A DNA stretch of 64,000 nt from DSSB01 sp046346845 (GTDB taxonomy: Bacteria > UBA10199 > DSSB01), in NCBI GenBank assembly GCA_046346845.1, contig JAXMHH010000001.1, positions 434,001 through 498,000 on the forward strand. The letters are read 5' to 3'. Below, piece by piece: positions 53,390 to 62,124 of this stretch; position 1 is the first letter of the stretch, and each line of letters starts with the position of its first letter. The notes beneath the pieces are model-generated. The model saw nothing but the letters and a program-made list of their open reading frames with translations. It had not been told where the DNA came from and did no database searches. The position numbers were made by a program, and so were the translations under genes.

Positions 53390-56300
53390 ATGCAATATAC
53401 CAAGACGCCATCGCTCGCTTCGGAATGTCCCTGTCCTAAACAACATCTCAAACAATTTTCAACCTTAGGTATCTTATCCTTGGCCCTGATCCTCGCCTGC
53501 CTTTGGATCCCCAAGGCGGCACAGGCCTACCAGTGCCCCATCCCACCGAACCCTGGGCAGTGCATCTGCCACAACATCACCGGTGGATCGGGGGAGGTTT
53601 GCCCCTCCTCCAGCGGCATCGTCCATGGCCATGACGCCCATATCACCTGCTTCAACAATGGAGGAGTCAGCTGCTCGGTCCAGGACTCCTGCGGCAAATG
53701 TAGCGGCTGCGGGAACGGGGTATGGGAAAAGAACCTGGGCGAAGAATGCGACGACGGCAATAACTTGTCCGGAGACGGCTGCGACGCCGATTGCAAGATC
53801 GAGTGTGTCTCCAACAGCCAGTGCGATGACGGGAATGTGTGCACCACGGACGTCTGCAGTCAACAAACCTTCCACTGCGTCCATACCAACAATCAGGCCT
53901 CCTGCGACGACAACAACCCCTGCACCATTGGAGATATGTGTTCGGGGGGAGTCTGCTCGCCTGGAGCGCCGAAGAGCTGCGACGACGGCATCTCCTGCAC
54001 GATCGATTCTTGCGACTCGCAGACAGGGCAATGCCAGAACAACACCTCGCAATGCGAATGCCTAACCGACGCGAATTGCAATGACGGGAATATTTGCACG
54101 GATGAGTTCTGCAATGCGCAGCATCAGTGCGTCCGCAGCAACAACAGCAAGAGCTGCGACGACGGGCTGTTCTGCAACGGCACCGACACCTGCGGCGGCG
54201 GCACCTGCAGCGTCCACGCGGGCGACCCCTGCGCGAGCGGTGGCGAATGCGCCGACAGCTGCAACGAAGATAAGAACTCCTGTAATGACCCCGCTGGCGT
54301 TGCATGCAAGGACGACGGAAATATCTGCACCGACAATGAATGCAACGGCAACGGGGAGTGCGTCGCGATCAACAACACGGCGTCCTGCGACGATGGCGAC
54401 AAGTGCACCGAGAAGGACACCTGTTCCGGCGGCAAATGTTCCGGATCCGAGGTCAGCTGCGACGACGGCATCTCCTGCACCCCGGACTCCTGCAACCACG
54501 AGACGGGTGAGTGCGAGAACCCCACCGATAAATGCGAGTGCAACACGGACGCCGACTGTGACGACCGCAACATCTGCACGGATGAGCACTGCAACGCCCA
54601 GCATCAATGCGTGCGAAGCGATAACGCCACGAGCTGCGATGACGGACTGTTCTGCAACGGCAAGGACACCTGTGGCGACGGCACCTGCAGCGTCCATGCG
54701 GGTGATCCCTGCGCGAGCGGCGGGGAATGCGCCGACAGCTGCAACGAGGAAAAGAACTCCTGCAATGATCCCGCTGGGGTGCCTTGCACGGATGACCGCA
54801 ACGTCTGCACCGACAACCAGTGCAACGGCAGCGGGGAATGCGTCGCGATCAACAACACGGCTTCCTGCGACGACGGCGACAAGTGCACCGAGAAGGACGT
54901 CTGTTCCGGCGGCAAATGTTCCGGCTCCGAGATCAGCTGCGACGACGGCATCACCTGCACCCCGGATTACTGCAATCCGGATTCGGGCGCATGCGAGAAC
55001 CCCACCGACAAATGCGAGTGCGACACCGACGCCGACTGCAACGACGGGAATATCTGTACGGACGAATACTGCAATGCCCAGCACGAGTGCGTCCGCTCGA
55101 ATAACAGTGCATCCTGCGACGACGGCCTGTTCTGCAACGGGGCCGACACCTGCGGCGGTGGCACCTGCAGCGTCCACGCGGGCGATCCCTGCGCCGGCGG
55201 CGGCGAGTGCGCCGACAGCTGCGACGAAATCAAGGACTCCTGCAACGACCCGTCGGGTACGAAATGCACCGATGACGGGAACGTCTGTACCGATAACGAA
55301 TGTAACGGCAGCGGAGAATGCGTCGCGATCAACAACACGGCCTCCTGCGACGACGGTGACAAGTGCACCGAGAAAGATATCTGCTCCGGCGGCAAGTGCT
55401 CCGGCTCCGAGGTCAGCTGCGACGACGGCATCTCCTGCACCCCGGACTCCTGCAACCACGAGACGGGCGCATGCGAGAACCCCACCGATAAATGCGAGTG
55501 CGATACCGACGCCGACTGCAACGACAACAACAGCTGCACCGACGAGTACTGCAACGCCCAGCACGAGTGCGTCCGCTCGAATAACAGCGTATCCTGCGAC
55601 GACGGCCTGTTTTGCAACGGGGCCGACACCTGCGGCGGCGGCTCCTGCAGCGTCCACGCGGGCGACCCCTGCGCCGGCGGCGGCGAATGCGCCGACAGCT
55701 GCAATGAAGAGAAGAACTCCTGCAACGACCCCTCCGGAACCAAGTGCGCGGACGACGGCAATGTCTGCACCGACAATGAATGCAACGGCAGCGGAGAATG
55801 CGTTGCGATTAACAACACGGCCTCCTGCGACGATGGCGACAAGTGTACTGAAAAGGACACCTGTTCCGGCGGCAAGTGCTCCGGCTCTGAGATCAGCTGC
55901 GACGATGGCATCTCCTGCACCCCGGACTCCTGCAACCACGAGACGGGCGCATGCGAGAACCCCACCGATAAATGCGAATGCGACACCGACGCCGACTGCG
56001 ACGACGGCAATAGCTGCACGGATGAGTACTGCAGCGACGAACATGAATGCGTCCGCTCCAACAATAGCTCATCCTGCGACGACGGCCTGTTCTGCAACGG
56101 GGCCGACACCTGCGGCGGCGGCACCTGCAGCGTCCACGCGGGCGATCCCTGCGCCGGAGGCGGCGAGTGCGCTGACAGCTGCGACGAAATCAAGGACTCC
56201 TGCAACGACCCGTCGGGCATTAAATGCACCGATGACGGCAACGTCTGCACGGACAACGAATGCAATGGCCAGGGCGAGTGCGTCGCGATCAACAACACGG

Positions 56301-57556
56301 CCTCCTGTGACGACGGCGACAAGTGTACTGAAAAGGACACCTGTTCCGGCGGCAAGTGCTCCGGCTCTGAGATCAGTTGCGACGACGGCATCTCCTGCAC
56401 CCCGGATTCCTGTAATCCAGATTCAGGCGAATGCGAGAACCCGACCGACAAATGCGAGTGCGACACCGACGCCGACTGCAACGACGGCAACAGCTGCACG
56501 GATGAGTACTGCAGCGACGAACATGAATGCGTCCGCTCCAACAATAGCTCATCCTGCGACGACGGGCTGTTCTGCAACGGCAAGGACACCTGCGACGGCG
56601 GCACCTGCAGCGTCCACGCGGGCGATCCCTGCGCCGGCGGCGGCGAATGCGCCGACAGCTGCGATGAGAAAGCGGATTCCTGCAACGATCCCGCGGGCGT
56701 GGCTTGCAAGGATGACGGCAATGTCTGCACCGACAATCAGTGCAACGGCGAGGGCGAGTGCGTCGCCATCAACAACAAGGCCTCTTGCGACGACGAAAAC
56801 GCCTGCACCGAGGGCGATCAATGCTCCGAAGGGAAATGCGTCCCTGGGGAGGAAAAGTCCTGCTCGGATGGGCGCGAATGCTCCTTCGATAGCTGCGACC
56901 CCAAGACCGGACAGTGCCAAAACGACCTAAGCGAGTGCGCCTGCTCCGAAGACGCGGACTGCGACGATGGCAACTCCTGCACCGAGGATGCCTGCGACTT
57001 CGTCAACGGCACCTGCTCCAATAATCCCATGCCTGGACTCACCTGCGACGACGGCAATGTCTGCACAGAAGACACGGAGTGCAATGAAGAAGGACTCTGC
57101 GTGGGCAGCCCCGCGTCGTGCAACGACGCCAATAACTGCACGAAGGATTCCTGCAACCCGGAGATCGGCTGCATCCATGAGGAAATTCCGGAATGCAAGA
57201 AATGCGTCGATTCCGACGACGACGGGGTCTGCGACTCCAAGGACAACTGCGTCAACACGCCCAATCCCGGTCAGGTCGACTCCAACCAGAACGGCGTCGG
57301 CGACGCCTGCGAACAGGGCGGCGACAATTCCGGCGCCGGCCCCAGCGGACCGACCGGGCCCAACTGCCTGCAGGGTTCGGGCGATTTCGGCACCGGCACC
57401 AACGGCTGCAAGGGCTTCGCCTGCTCGCTGAATCGGGATCCGATCGGACCCACTGGCAGCGCCCTCGCCTCCTGGCTCTTGCTGGGCCTCGGCATGGCGC
57501 CTTGGATCCTCTTCCAACGCAGGGTTCCGGGTAGAGACCGACGAAGCCCACGATAG
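53390..57556 (+). CDS. Giant secreted Cys-rich repeat protein 1
   Basis: A 1,388-residue exported protein. The signal peptide ends about residue 46 (ACLWIPKAAQA). A DUF4215-type (Myxococcus Cys-rich) unit follows: CGNGVWEKNLGEECDDGNNL with GDGCDADC. Six 160-residue units (about 224-1183) carry regularly spaced Cys, with marks such as CDDGLFCNG, CSVHAGDPC and CTEKDTCSGGKC. Then come a divergent Cys-rich end and a thrombospondin-3-like calcium loop, DSDDDGVCDSKDNC. The C-terminus is a hydrophobic helix (SALASWLLLGLGMAPWILF) followed by QRRVPGRDRRSPR, like MYXO-CTERM-style sorting tails. ATG 53390 is preferred over 53345. The rod-like disulphide-bonded structure and surface location are inferred; its function is unknown. 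Confidence 0.85.
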   Translation: MQYTKTPSLASECPCPKQHLKQFSTLGILSLALILACLWIPKAAQAYQCPIPPNPGQCICHNITGGSGEVCPSSSGIVHGHDAHITCFNNGGVSCSVQDSCGKCSGCGNGVWEKNLGEECDDGNNLSGDGCDADCKIECVSNSQCDDGNVCTTDVCSQQTFHCVHTNNQASCDDNNPCTIGDMCSGGVCSPGAPKSCDDGISCTIDSCDSQTGQCQNNTSQCECLTDANCNDGNICTDEFCNAQHQCVRSNNSKSCDDGLFCNGTDTCGGGTCSVHAGDPCASGGECADSCNEDKNSCNDPAGVACKDDGNICTDNECNGNGECVAINNTASCDDGDKCTEKDTCSGGKCSGSEVSCDDGISCTPDSCNHETGECENPTDKCECNTDADCDDRNICTDEHCNAQHQCVRSDNATSCDDGLFCNGKDTCGDGTCSVHAGDPCASGGECADSCNEEKNSCNDPAGVPCTDDRNVCTDNQCNGSGECVAINNTASCDDGDKCTEKDVCSGGKCSGSEISCDDGITCTPDYCNPDSGACENPTDKCECDTDADCNDGNICTDEYCNAQHECVRSNNSASCDDGLFCNGADTCGGGTCSVHAGDPCAGGGECADSCDEIKDSCNDPSGTKCTDDGNVCTDNECNGSGECVAINNTASCDDGDKCTEKDICSGGKCSGSEVSCDDGISCTPDSCNHETGACENPTDKCECDTDADCNDNNSCTDEYCNAQHECVRSNNSVSCDDGLFCNGADTCGGGSCSVHAGDPCAGGGECADSCNEEKNSCNDPSGTKCADDGNVCTDNECNGSGECVAINNTASCDDGDKCTEKDTCSGGKCSGSEISCDDGISCTPDSCNHETGACENPTDKCECDTDADCDDGNSCTDEYCSDEHECVRSNNSSSCDDGLFCNGADTCGGGTCSVHAGDPCAGGGECADSCDEIKDSCNDPSGIKCTDDGNVCTDNECNGQGECVAINNTASCDDGDKCTEKDTCSGGKCSGSEISCDDGISCTPDSCNPDSGECENPTDKCECDTDADCNDGNSCTDEYCSDEHECVRSNNSSSCDDGLFCNGKDTCDGGTCSVHAGDPCAGGGECADSCDEKADSCNDPAGVACKDDGNVCTDNQCNGEGECVAINNKASCDDENACTEGDQCSEGKCVPGEEKSCSDGRECSFDSCDPKTGQCQNDLSECACSEDADCDDGNSCTEDACDFVNGTCSNNPMPGLTCDDGNVCTEDTECNEEGLCVGSPASCNDANNCTKDSCNPEIGCIHEEIPECKKCVDSDDDGVCDSKDNCVNTPNPGQVDSNQNGVGDACEQGGDNSGAGPSGPTGPNCLQGSGDFGTGTNGCKGFACSLNRDPIGPTGSALASWLLLGLGMAPWILFQRRVPGRDRRSPR
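54061..56940 (+). repeat. Six tandem 480-bp coding repeats
   Basis: Units begin after TGCGAATG/TGCGAGTG at 54060, 54540, 55020, 55500, 55980 and 56460, exactly 480 bp apart. Units 1-5 are very similar, and the last third of unit 6 diverges. Equal spacing with no indels suggests recent expansion or homogenisation. Confidence 0.93.
57219..57556 (+). repeat. 3' block nearly identical to the end of Cys-rich gene 2
   Basis: This block aligns without gaps to about 61718..62060 with roughly a dozen differences by eye, far closer than most of the two genes. It encodes the calcium loop, linker and C-terminal anchor. Gene conversion is the simplest reading. Confidence 0.8.
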
Positions 57557-57606
57557 GAAGGGCTTCGTCTACGTGGGCCGCCTCAGGATTTCATGCCTGA
57601 GGCGGC
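57541..57606 (+). terminator. Tandem hairpins after Cys-rich gene 1
   Basis: ACGAAGCCC/GGGCTTCGT (57541-57549 with 57560-57568) spans the stop codon. GCCGCCTCAGG/CCTGAGGCGGC (57577-57587 with 57596-57606) is an 11-bp stem followed by TCGTTATT, so the tail is weak. The same layout follows gene 2. Confidence 0.6.
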
Positions 57607-57723
57607 TCGTTATTGACGGTCAAAGATACCTACCCACCAGCCAAACACTGCCATTTATGTACATTTCGCCTCAATTTCAATCATTGTTGGAGCACCCCAG
57701 GGCTTTACGAGTTCCGACCGGAA

Positions 57724-57763
57724 GCGTCATTTTTTCGTCGGTCTTCTCAGTTTGAAAGAGAAA
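57724..57763 (+). repeat. Conserved upstream block, copy 2 (possible enhancer)
   Basis: Ungapped match of 52976..53015, sharing GCGTCATTTTTTCGTC and TCAG-N2-TGAAAGA. It ends 87 bp before the sigma54 promoter of gene 2. Confidence 0.5.
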
Positions 57764-57849
57764 TATTGGGGTACTAAGGCGCTTACTTAGCGCTCCCAAT
57801 AAAAAATTATTGATATAAATCATTAAGTAATAAATCTCGCCCCAATCTT

Positions 57850-57865
57850 TGGCCTACGTATTGCT
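57850..57865 (+). promoter_or_regulatory. Sigma54-type promoter of Cys-rich gene 2
   Basis: TGGCCTACGTATTGCT keeps TGG, TTGC and the GG-N10-GC spacing. The predicted start near 57876 gives a leader of about 318 nt. The position relative to the conserved block matches gene 1. Confidence 0.68.
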
Positions 57866-58011
57866 CCAATGAATTTCACTCGCTGCAAGTTTTTTTTTCG
57901 ATTTGCCGAGCCTACGGGTAAGGAAAGATGAAACCGTCCGAGCCGATGTTCATTGCCGCTCGTTTCCCTTCCTTACGGCAATTATTTGAAATGCTGTTTT
58001 GCTGAAAATTT

Positions 58012-58193
58012 GGGTCTCCCAGAGTGAGTACGCGTCATTCACTACGGGTAAGGGAATCCTAGGCACTCCAGATTCTCCTTAGGTTTTAGGGCGACCTTTC
58101 AGGTCCTAACGCCAAACGCTCGCGAGAGACTAACTCAATAACCAGGAGAGAATTTTTACCCGAAAAATGGTTTTCGGGGAGAGGGGTCTCTAT
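58012..58193 (+). ncRNA. Structured 5' leader, copy 2 (candidate riboswitch-like element)
   Basis: Counterpart of 53205..53389. P1 is TGAGT (58025-58029) with ACTCA (58133-58137): the A-U pair of copy 1 has become G-C, a compensatory change. The competing hairpin AGTGAGT/ATTCACT keeps pairing through a G-U wobble. TAAGGGAATC/GATTCTCCTTA forms 10 pairs with one bulge. TTAGGGC/GTCCTAA keeps pairing by a wobble. The GCGA-loop hairpin is identical. The platform is CCCGAAAA/TTTTCGGG (58159-58166 with 58171-58178) plus GAGA-GGGG-TCTC (58179-58190), which puts the ribosome binding site in a loop before ATG 58194. Confidence 0.7.
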
Positions 58194-61100
58194 ATGTCAA
58201 ATTCCAAAGATCGATGTAACGGCAATTTTTTCAATGATATTATTTGCAGAACCTTAAGGAGAAGTAAGACCCTCGCTGGATTGTCAGCGGCCCTAATAGC
58301 GCCGCTATTCTTGGCAAATTACCCCTCGGCGCAGGCCGCTGTGGGCGATAGCTGCGGAGAGCAGCCCGTCAATATTTGCATCATGATGGACCGCACCGGG
58401 AGCGTCAGCTCCACGGAAAGGACCGACGAGGCCACGGCGGCGAAAGGCTTGATCGATCAGATCGCCACCCTGAACAACGGCACCAAAGTCGGGATCGGAA
58501 GGTTTGGCGACGCGACCAACGGCGGATCCGACGCCGAGATGAGGGACGCCGAGCCCAGCACCCCCGGGACCCAGACCTTCACCACAAATTACACCCAAGC
58601 CAAGTCCGCGGTGGACAGCGCCCTCTCCTCTTCCAGCTCGGTCGGCACCAATCTGGAAGACGCCGTCGAGGTATGCCGGAACGCCTTGATCGCCAATCGG
58701 GTGCCCAATTCGGGAATCCAAGATATCATGATACTGATCTCCGACGGGGACGCCAATGACCGGGATGAGGCCTCCCCGGACAATTCCAGCGAGAACCAAA
58801 ACGAAAACGACGACGACCCCTTCAATTCCCCCGATTTTTCGGATGCGAATTACGATGCGGCCTTGGATGCCGCGCGCGAGGCCAAGGGCTTGGATCCTTA
58901 TCTGCAATCGCCACTGACGACGCTGAACCCGGGAATCCGGATTTTCACCATCGCCTTCGGCGCGGAGGCGAACGGCGATGCCACCGCCCGGAAACTGCTA
59001 GCCATGATGGCGAGCGGAAACGCCCAGGACGACCATTGCGACGATACCGGGGACCTTTCCTGCTCGACCTCCGAACGAGCCTCGGAAAACACCGACGGCG
59101 ACGACTTTTTCATCTCCCCCAAGACCCAGGCCGAGCTGGCCGGGGTGCTGAGCGAGATCTTCAAGGTCCTGCAATGCGAGGACGACGGAAACGCCTGCAC
59201 GGTGGAATCCTGCAACGATGACACGGGCCTCTGCGAATCGAAGACGATCGAGAACTGCAAGCCATGCAAATCCTCGGCGGATTGCGACGACGGCAATTCC
59301 TGCAACGGAGCGGAGGTCTGCGGGGATAAGGGCACCTGTATGTCGGGAACGCCCCTGGTGTGCAACGACAACAACCCTTGTACCAACGATTCCTGCGACC
59401 CGAGCACGCGCCTGGGCTGCAAATACGTCCCCAAGGATTGCAGCGACGGCCTGTCCTGCACGGCGGACAGCTGCGACAGCCAGAGCGGCGAATGCAAGCA
59501 TGACACCGCCTCCTGCGAATGCACCAACAACTCGATGTGCAACGACGGCAACCCTTGCACGGACGACGTCTGTAACCTCCAGACCTTCGCCTGCGAGCAC
59601 CGCAACGACGACACCAACTCCTGCGGGGACGGGCTGTTCTGCAACGGTACCGAGAGCTGTCAGACCGGCCAATGCAAGCACAGCGGAAATCCCTGTGCGG
59701 GCGGCGGTGAATGCGCCGACAGCTGTGACGAAACCAAGGACTCCTGCAACGATCCCGCCGGCACGGCATGCACCGACGACGGCAACGTCTGTACCGACAA
59801 CCAGTGCAACGGCCAAGGCGCCTGCGTGGCCGTCAATAACACCGCCTCCTGCGACGACGGGGATAAGTGTACCGAAAAGGACCTCTGCAGCGGCGGCAAG
59901 TGCGGCGGCACCGAGATCAACTGCGATGACGGGATCTCCTGCACCCCGGATTCCTGCAACCCGGACACCGGAGCCTGCGAGAATCCGACCGACGAGTGCG
60001 AATGCAACAGCGACGCCGACTGCAATGACGGCAACAGCTGCACCGACGAGTACTGCAACGAGGAACATGAGTGCGTCCGCAGCAACAACTCCGATCCCTG
60101 CGATGACGGGCTGTTCTGCAACGGTAAGGACACCTGCGGCGCCGGTTCTTGCAGCATCCACGCGGGCGACCCCTGCGCCACCGGGGGCGAATGCGCCGAC
60201 AGCTGCAATGAAGAGAAGAATTCCTGCAACGATCCTATCGGCACGGCATGCACGGACGACGGCAACGTCTGTACCGACAACCAGTGCAACGGCCAAGGCG
60301 CCTGCGTGGCCGTCAACAACACCGCCTCCTGCGACGACGGGGATAAGTGTACCGAAAAGGACCTCTGCAGCGGCGGCAAGTGCGGCGGCACCGAGATCAA
60401 CTGCGATGACGGGATCTCCTGCACCCCGGATTCCTGCAACCCGGACACCGGAGCCTGCGAGAATCCGACCGACGAGTGCGAATGCAACAGCGACGCCGAC
60501 TGCAATGACGGCAACAGCTGCACCGACGAGTACTGTAACGAGGAACATGAGTGCGTCCGCAGCAACAACTCCGATCCCTGCGATGATGGGCTGTTCTGCA
60601 ACGGTAAGGACACCTGCGGCGCCGGATCCTGCAGCGTCCACGCGGGCGATCCCTGCGCTGGCGGCGGTGAATGCGCCGACAGCTGCGACGAGGCGAAGAA
60701 TTCCTGCAACGATCCTGAAGGCACGGTATGCACGGACGACGGCAACGTCTGTACCGACAACCAGTGCAACGGCCAAGGCGCTTGCGTGGCCGTCAATAAC
60801 TCCGCCTCTTGCGACGACGGCGACCTATGCAGCGAGAAAGACATCTGTTCGGGCGGAGAATGCAACGGCAAGACCAAGAACTGCGATGACGGCATCGAGT
60901 GCACCCCGGATTCCTGCAACCCGGACACCGGAGCCTGCGAGAATCCGACCGACGAGTGCGAATGCAACAGCGACGCCGACTGCGACGACGGTAACAGCTG
61001 CACCGACGAGTACTGCAGCGAGGAACATGAGTGCGTCCGCAGCAACAACTCCGACCCCTGCAATGACGGGCTGTTCTGCAACGGCAAGGACACCTGCGGC

Positions 61101-62060
61101 GGCGGATCCTGCAGCATCCATGCGGGCGACCCCTGCGCCGGCGGCGGCGAATGCGCCGACAGCTGCGATGAGAAGGCGGATTCCTGCAACGATCCTGCCG
61201 GCACGGTGTGCACGGACGACGGCAACGTCTGCACCGATAACCAGTGCAACGGCCAGGGTGCCTGCGTGGCCGTCAACAACACTGCCTCCTGCGACGACGG
61301 GAACCTCTGTACGATTGAGGACACCTGCTCGGAAGGCTCCTGTCAGTCGGGTGAGCAAAAGTCCTGCGACGACGGTCGCAGCTGTTCCGGCGATAGTTGC
61401 GATCCCAAGACGGGACAGTGCCAAAACGACCTGTCGGAATGCGGCTGCTCGGAGGATCCCGACTGTAACGACAACAATCCTTGTACCGAGGATGCCTGCG
61501 ACTTCGTCAGCGGCACCTGCTCCAATACCCCCAATGTGGGCCTGAGCTGCGACGACGGCAACGTCTGCACCGAGAACACTCAATGCGACGAGGAAGGCCT
61601 CTGCGTGGGGACCTCGGTCTCCTGCAGCGACGGCAATAACTGCACCACAGATACCTGTAATCCCGAATCGGGCTGCGAGCACCAGGCCATTCCTCAGTGC
61701 TCCCCGTGTCCGGACGCGGATGACGACGGGGTCTGCGACTCCAAGGACAACTGCGTCAACACGCCCAATCCCGGTCAGGTCGACTCCAACCAGAACGGCG
61801 TCGGCGACGCCTGCGAACAGGGCGGCGACAATTCCGGGGCCGGCCCCAGCGGACCGACCGGGCCCAACTGCCTGCAGGGTTCGGGCGATTTCGGCACCGG
61901 CACCAACGGCTGCAAGGGCTTCGCCTGCTCGCTGAACCGGGATCCGATCGGACCCAGCGGCAGCGCCCTCGCCTCCTGCCTCTTGCTGGGCCTCGGCATG
62001 GCGCCTTGGATCCTTCTCCAACGCAGGGTTCCGGGTAGAAACCGAAGAAGCCCGCGATAA
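58194..62060 (+). CDS. Giant secreted Cys-rich repeat protein 2 with von Willebrand A domain
   Basis: A 1,288-residue paralogue of the upstream protein. The signal peptide ends about residue 49 (LFLANYPSAQA). A von Willebrand A domain (about 60-325) has a MIDAS-type start NICIMMDRTGSVSSTE, SSSVGTNLEDAVEVCRNALI and IMILISDGDAND. The Cys-rich part has a variable segment then four 160-residue units (about 443-1083) with CDDGLFCNGKDTCG, CSVHAGDPCAGGGECADSC and CDDGDKCTEKDLCSGGKC. It closes with the same calcium loop and hydrophobic C-terminal anchor with Arg tail as protein 1. ATG 58194 is chosen for the signal peptide and its AGAGGGG site. The vWA domain suggests ligand or matrix binding at the surface; this is inference. 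Confidence 0.86.
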   Translation: MSNSKDRCNGNFFNDIICRTLRRSKTLAGLSAALIAPLFLANYPSAQAAVGDSCGEQPVNICIMMDRTGSVSSTERTDEATAAKGLIDQIATLNNGTKVGIGRFGDATNGGSDAEMRDAEPSTPGTQTFTTNYTQAKSAVDSALSSSSSVGTNLEDAVEVCRNALIANRVPNSGIQDIMILISDGDANDRDEASPDNSSENQNENDDDPFNSPDFSDANYDAALDAAREAKGLDPYLQSPLTTLNPGIRIFTIAFGAEANGDATARKLLAMMASGNAQDDHCDDTGDLSCSTSERASENTDGDDFFISPKTQAELAGVLSEIFKVLQCEDDGNACTVESCNDDTGLCESKTIENCKPCKSSADCDDGNSCNGAEVCGDKGTCMSGTPLVCNDNNPCTNDSCDPSTRLGCKYVPKDCSDGLSCTADSCDSQSGECKHDTASCECTNNSMCNDGNPCTDDVCNLQTFACEHRNDDTNSCGDGLFCNGTESCQTGQCKHSGNPCAGGGECADSCDETKDSCNDPAGTACTDDGNVCTDNQCNGQGACVAVNNTASCDDGDKCTEKDLCSGGKCGGTEINCDDGISCTPDSCNPDTGACENPTDECECNSDADCNDGNSCTDEYCNEEHECVRSNNSDPCDDGLFCNGKDTCGAGSCSIHAGDPCATGGECADSCNEEKNSCNDPIGTACTDDGNVCTDNQCNGQGACVAVNNTASCDDGDKCTEKDLCSGGKCGGTEINCDDGISCTPDSCNPDTGACENPTDECECNSDADCNDGNSCTDEYCNEEHECVRSNNSDPCDDGLFCNGKDTCGAGSCSVHAGDPCAGGGECADSCDEAKNSCNDPEGTVCTDDGNVCTDNQCNGQGACVAVNNSASCDDGDLCSEKDICSGGECNGKTKNCDDGIECTPDSCNPDTGACENPTDECECNSDADCDDGNSCTDEYCSEEHECVRSNNSDPCNDGLFCNGKDTCGGGSCSIHAGDPCAGGGECADSCDEKADSCNDPAGTVCTDDGNVCTDNQCNGQGACVAVNNTASCDDGNLCTIEDTCSEGSCQSGEQKSCDDGRSCSGDSCDPKTGQCQNDLSECGCSEDPDCNDNNPCTEDACDFVSGTCSNTPNVGLSCDDGNVCTENTQCDEEGLCVGTSVSCSDGNNCTTDTCNPESGCEHQAIPQCSPCPDADDDGVCDSKDNCVNTPNPGQVDSNQNGVGDACEQGGDNSGAGPSGPTGPNCLQGSGDFGTGTNGCKGFACSLNRDPIGPSGSALASCLLLGLGMAPWILLQRRVPGRNRRSPR
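59521..61443 (+). repeat. Four tandem 480-bp coding repeats in Cys-rich gene 2
   Basis: Unit ends lie at 60003, 60483, 60963 and 61443; the first unit is 483 bp. The stretches 59761-60150 and 60241-60630 are almost identical at DNA level, which indicates a very recent duplication or conversion. Confidence 0.9.
61718..62060 (+). repeat. 3' block nearly identical to the end of Cys-rich gene 1
   Basis: Ungapped counterpart of 57219..57556, encoding the calcium loop, Gly/Pro-rich linker and membrane anchor. Confidence 0.8.
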
Positions 62061-62077
62061 GAAAGGCTTCGCCTAGC

Positions 62078-62118
62078 GAGCCGCCCCAGGCGCGATAGCC
62101 TGGGGCGGCTCTTTTTTT
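62078..62118 (+). terminator. Strong terminator after Cys-rich gene 2
   Basis: GAGCCGCCCCAGG (62078-62090) and CCTGGGGCGGCTC (62099-62111) form a 13-bp stem with an 8-nt loop, followed by seven T. It corresponds to the second hairpin after gene 1. Confidence 0.94.
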
Positions 62119-62124
62119 AGGAAC

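Larger units (their letters stand above)
57607..58193 (+). promoter_or_regulatory. Regulatory region of Cys-rich gene 2, 587 bp
   Basis: No gene is seen. The layout repeats that of gene 1: conserved block (57724..57763), sigma54-type promoter (57850..57865) and structured leader (58012..58193). An extra hairpin GTAAGGAA/TTCCTTAC (57918-57925 with 57969-57976) lies only in this copy. Confidence 0.7.

Noticed and set aside
53205..58137. Match of the shared leader to the c-di-GMP-I (GEMM) riboswitch
   Set aside because: A GNRA tetraloop and fragments like GGGC and CCAAACG recall GEMM, but the order and the hallmark segments (GGGCAAACC, GGGACGCAAAGC) do not line up.
54062..61324. Long antisense and other-frame open frames across the Cys-rich genes
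   Set aside because: They arise from the repetitive GC-rich codons; their translations are low-complexity and have no start signals or homology-like motifs.
54061..61443. CRISPR-like or transposon repeats
   Set aside because: The 480-bp period is coding and in frame, with no spacers, inverted ends or transposase.
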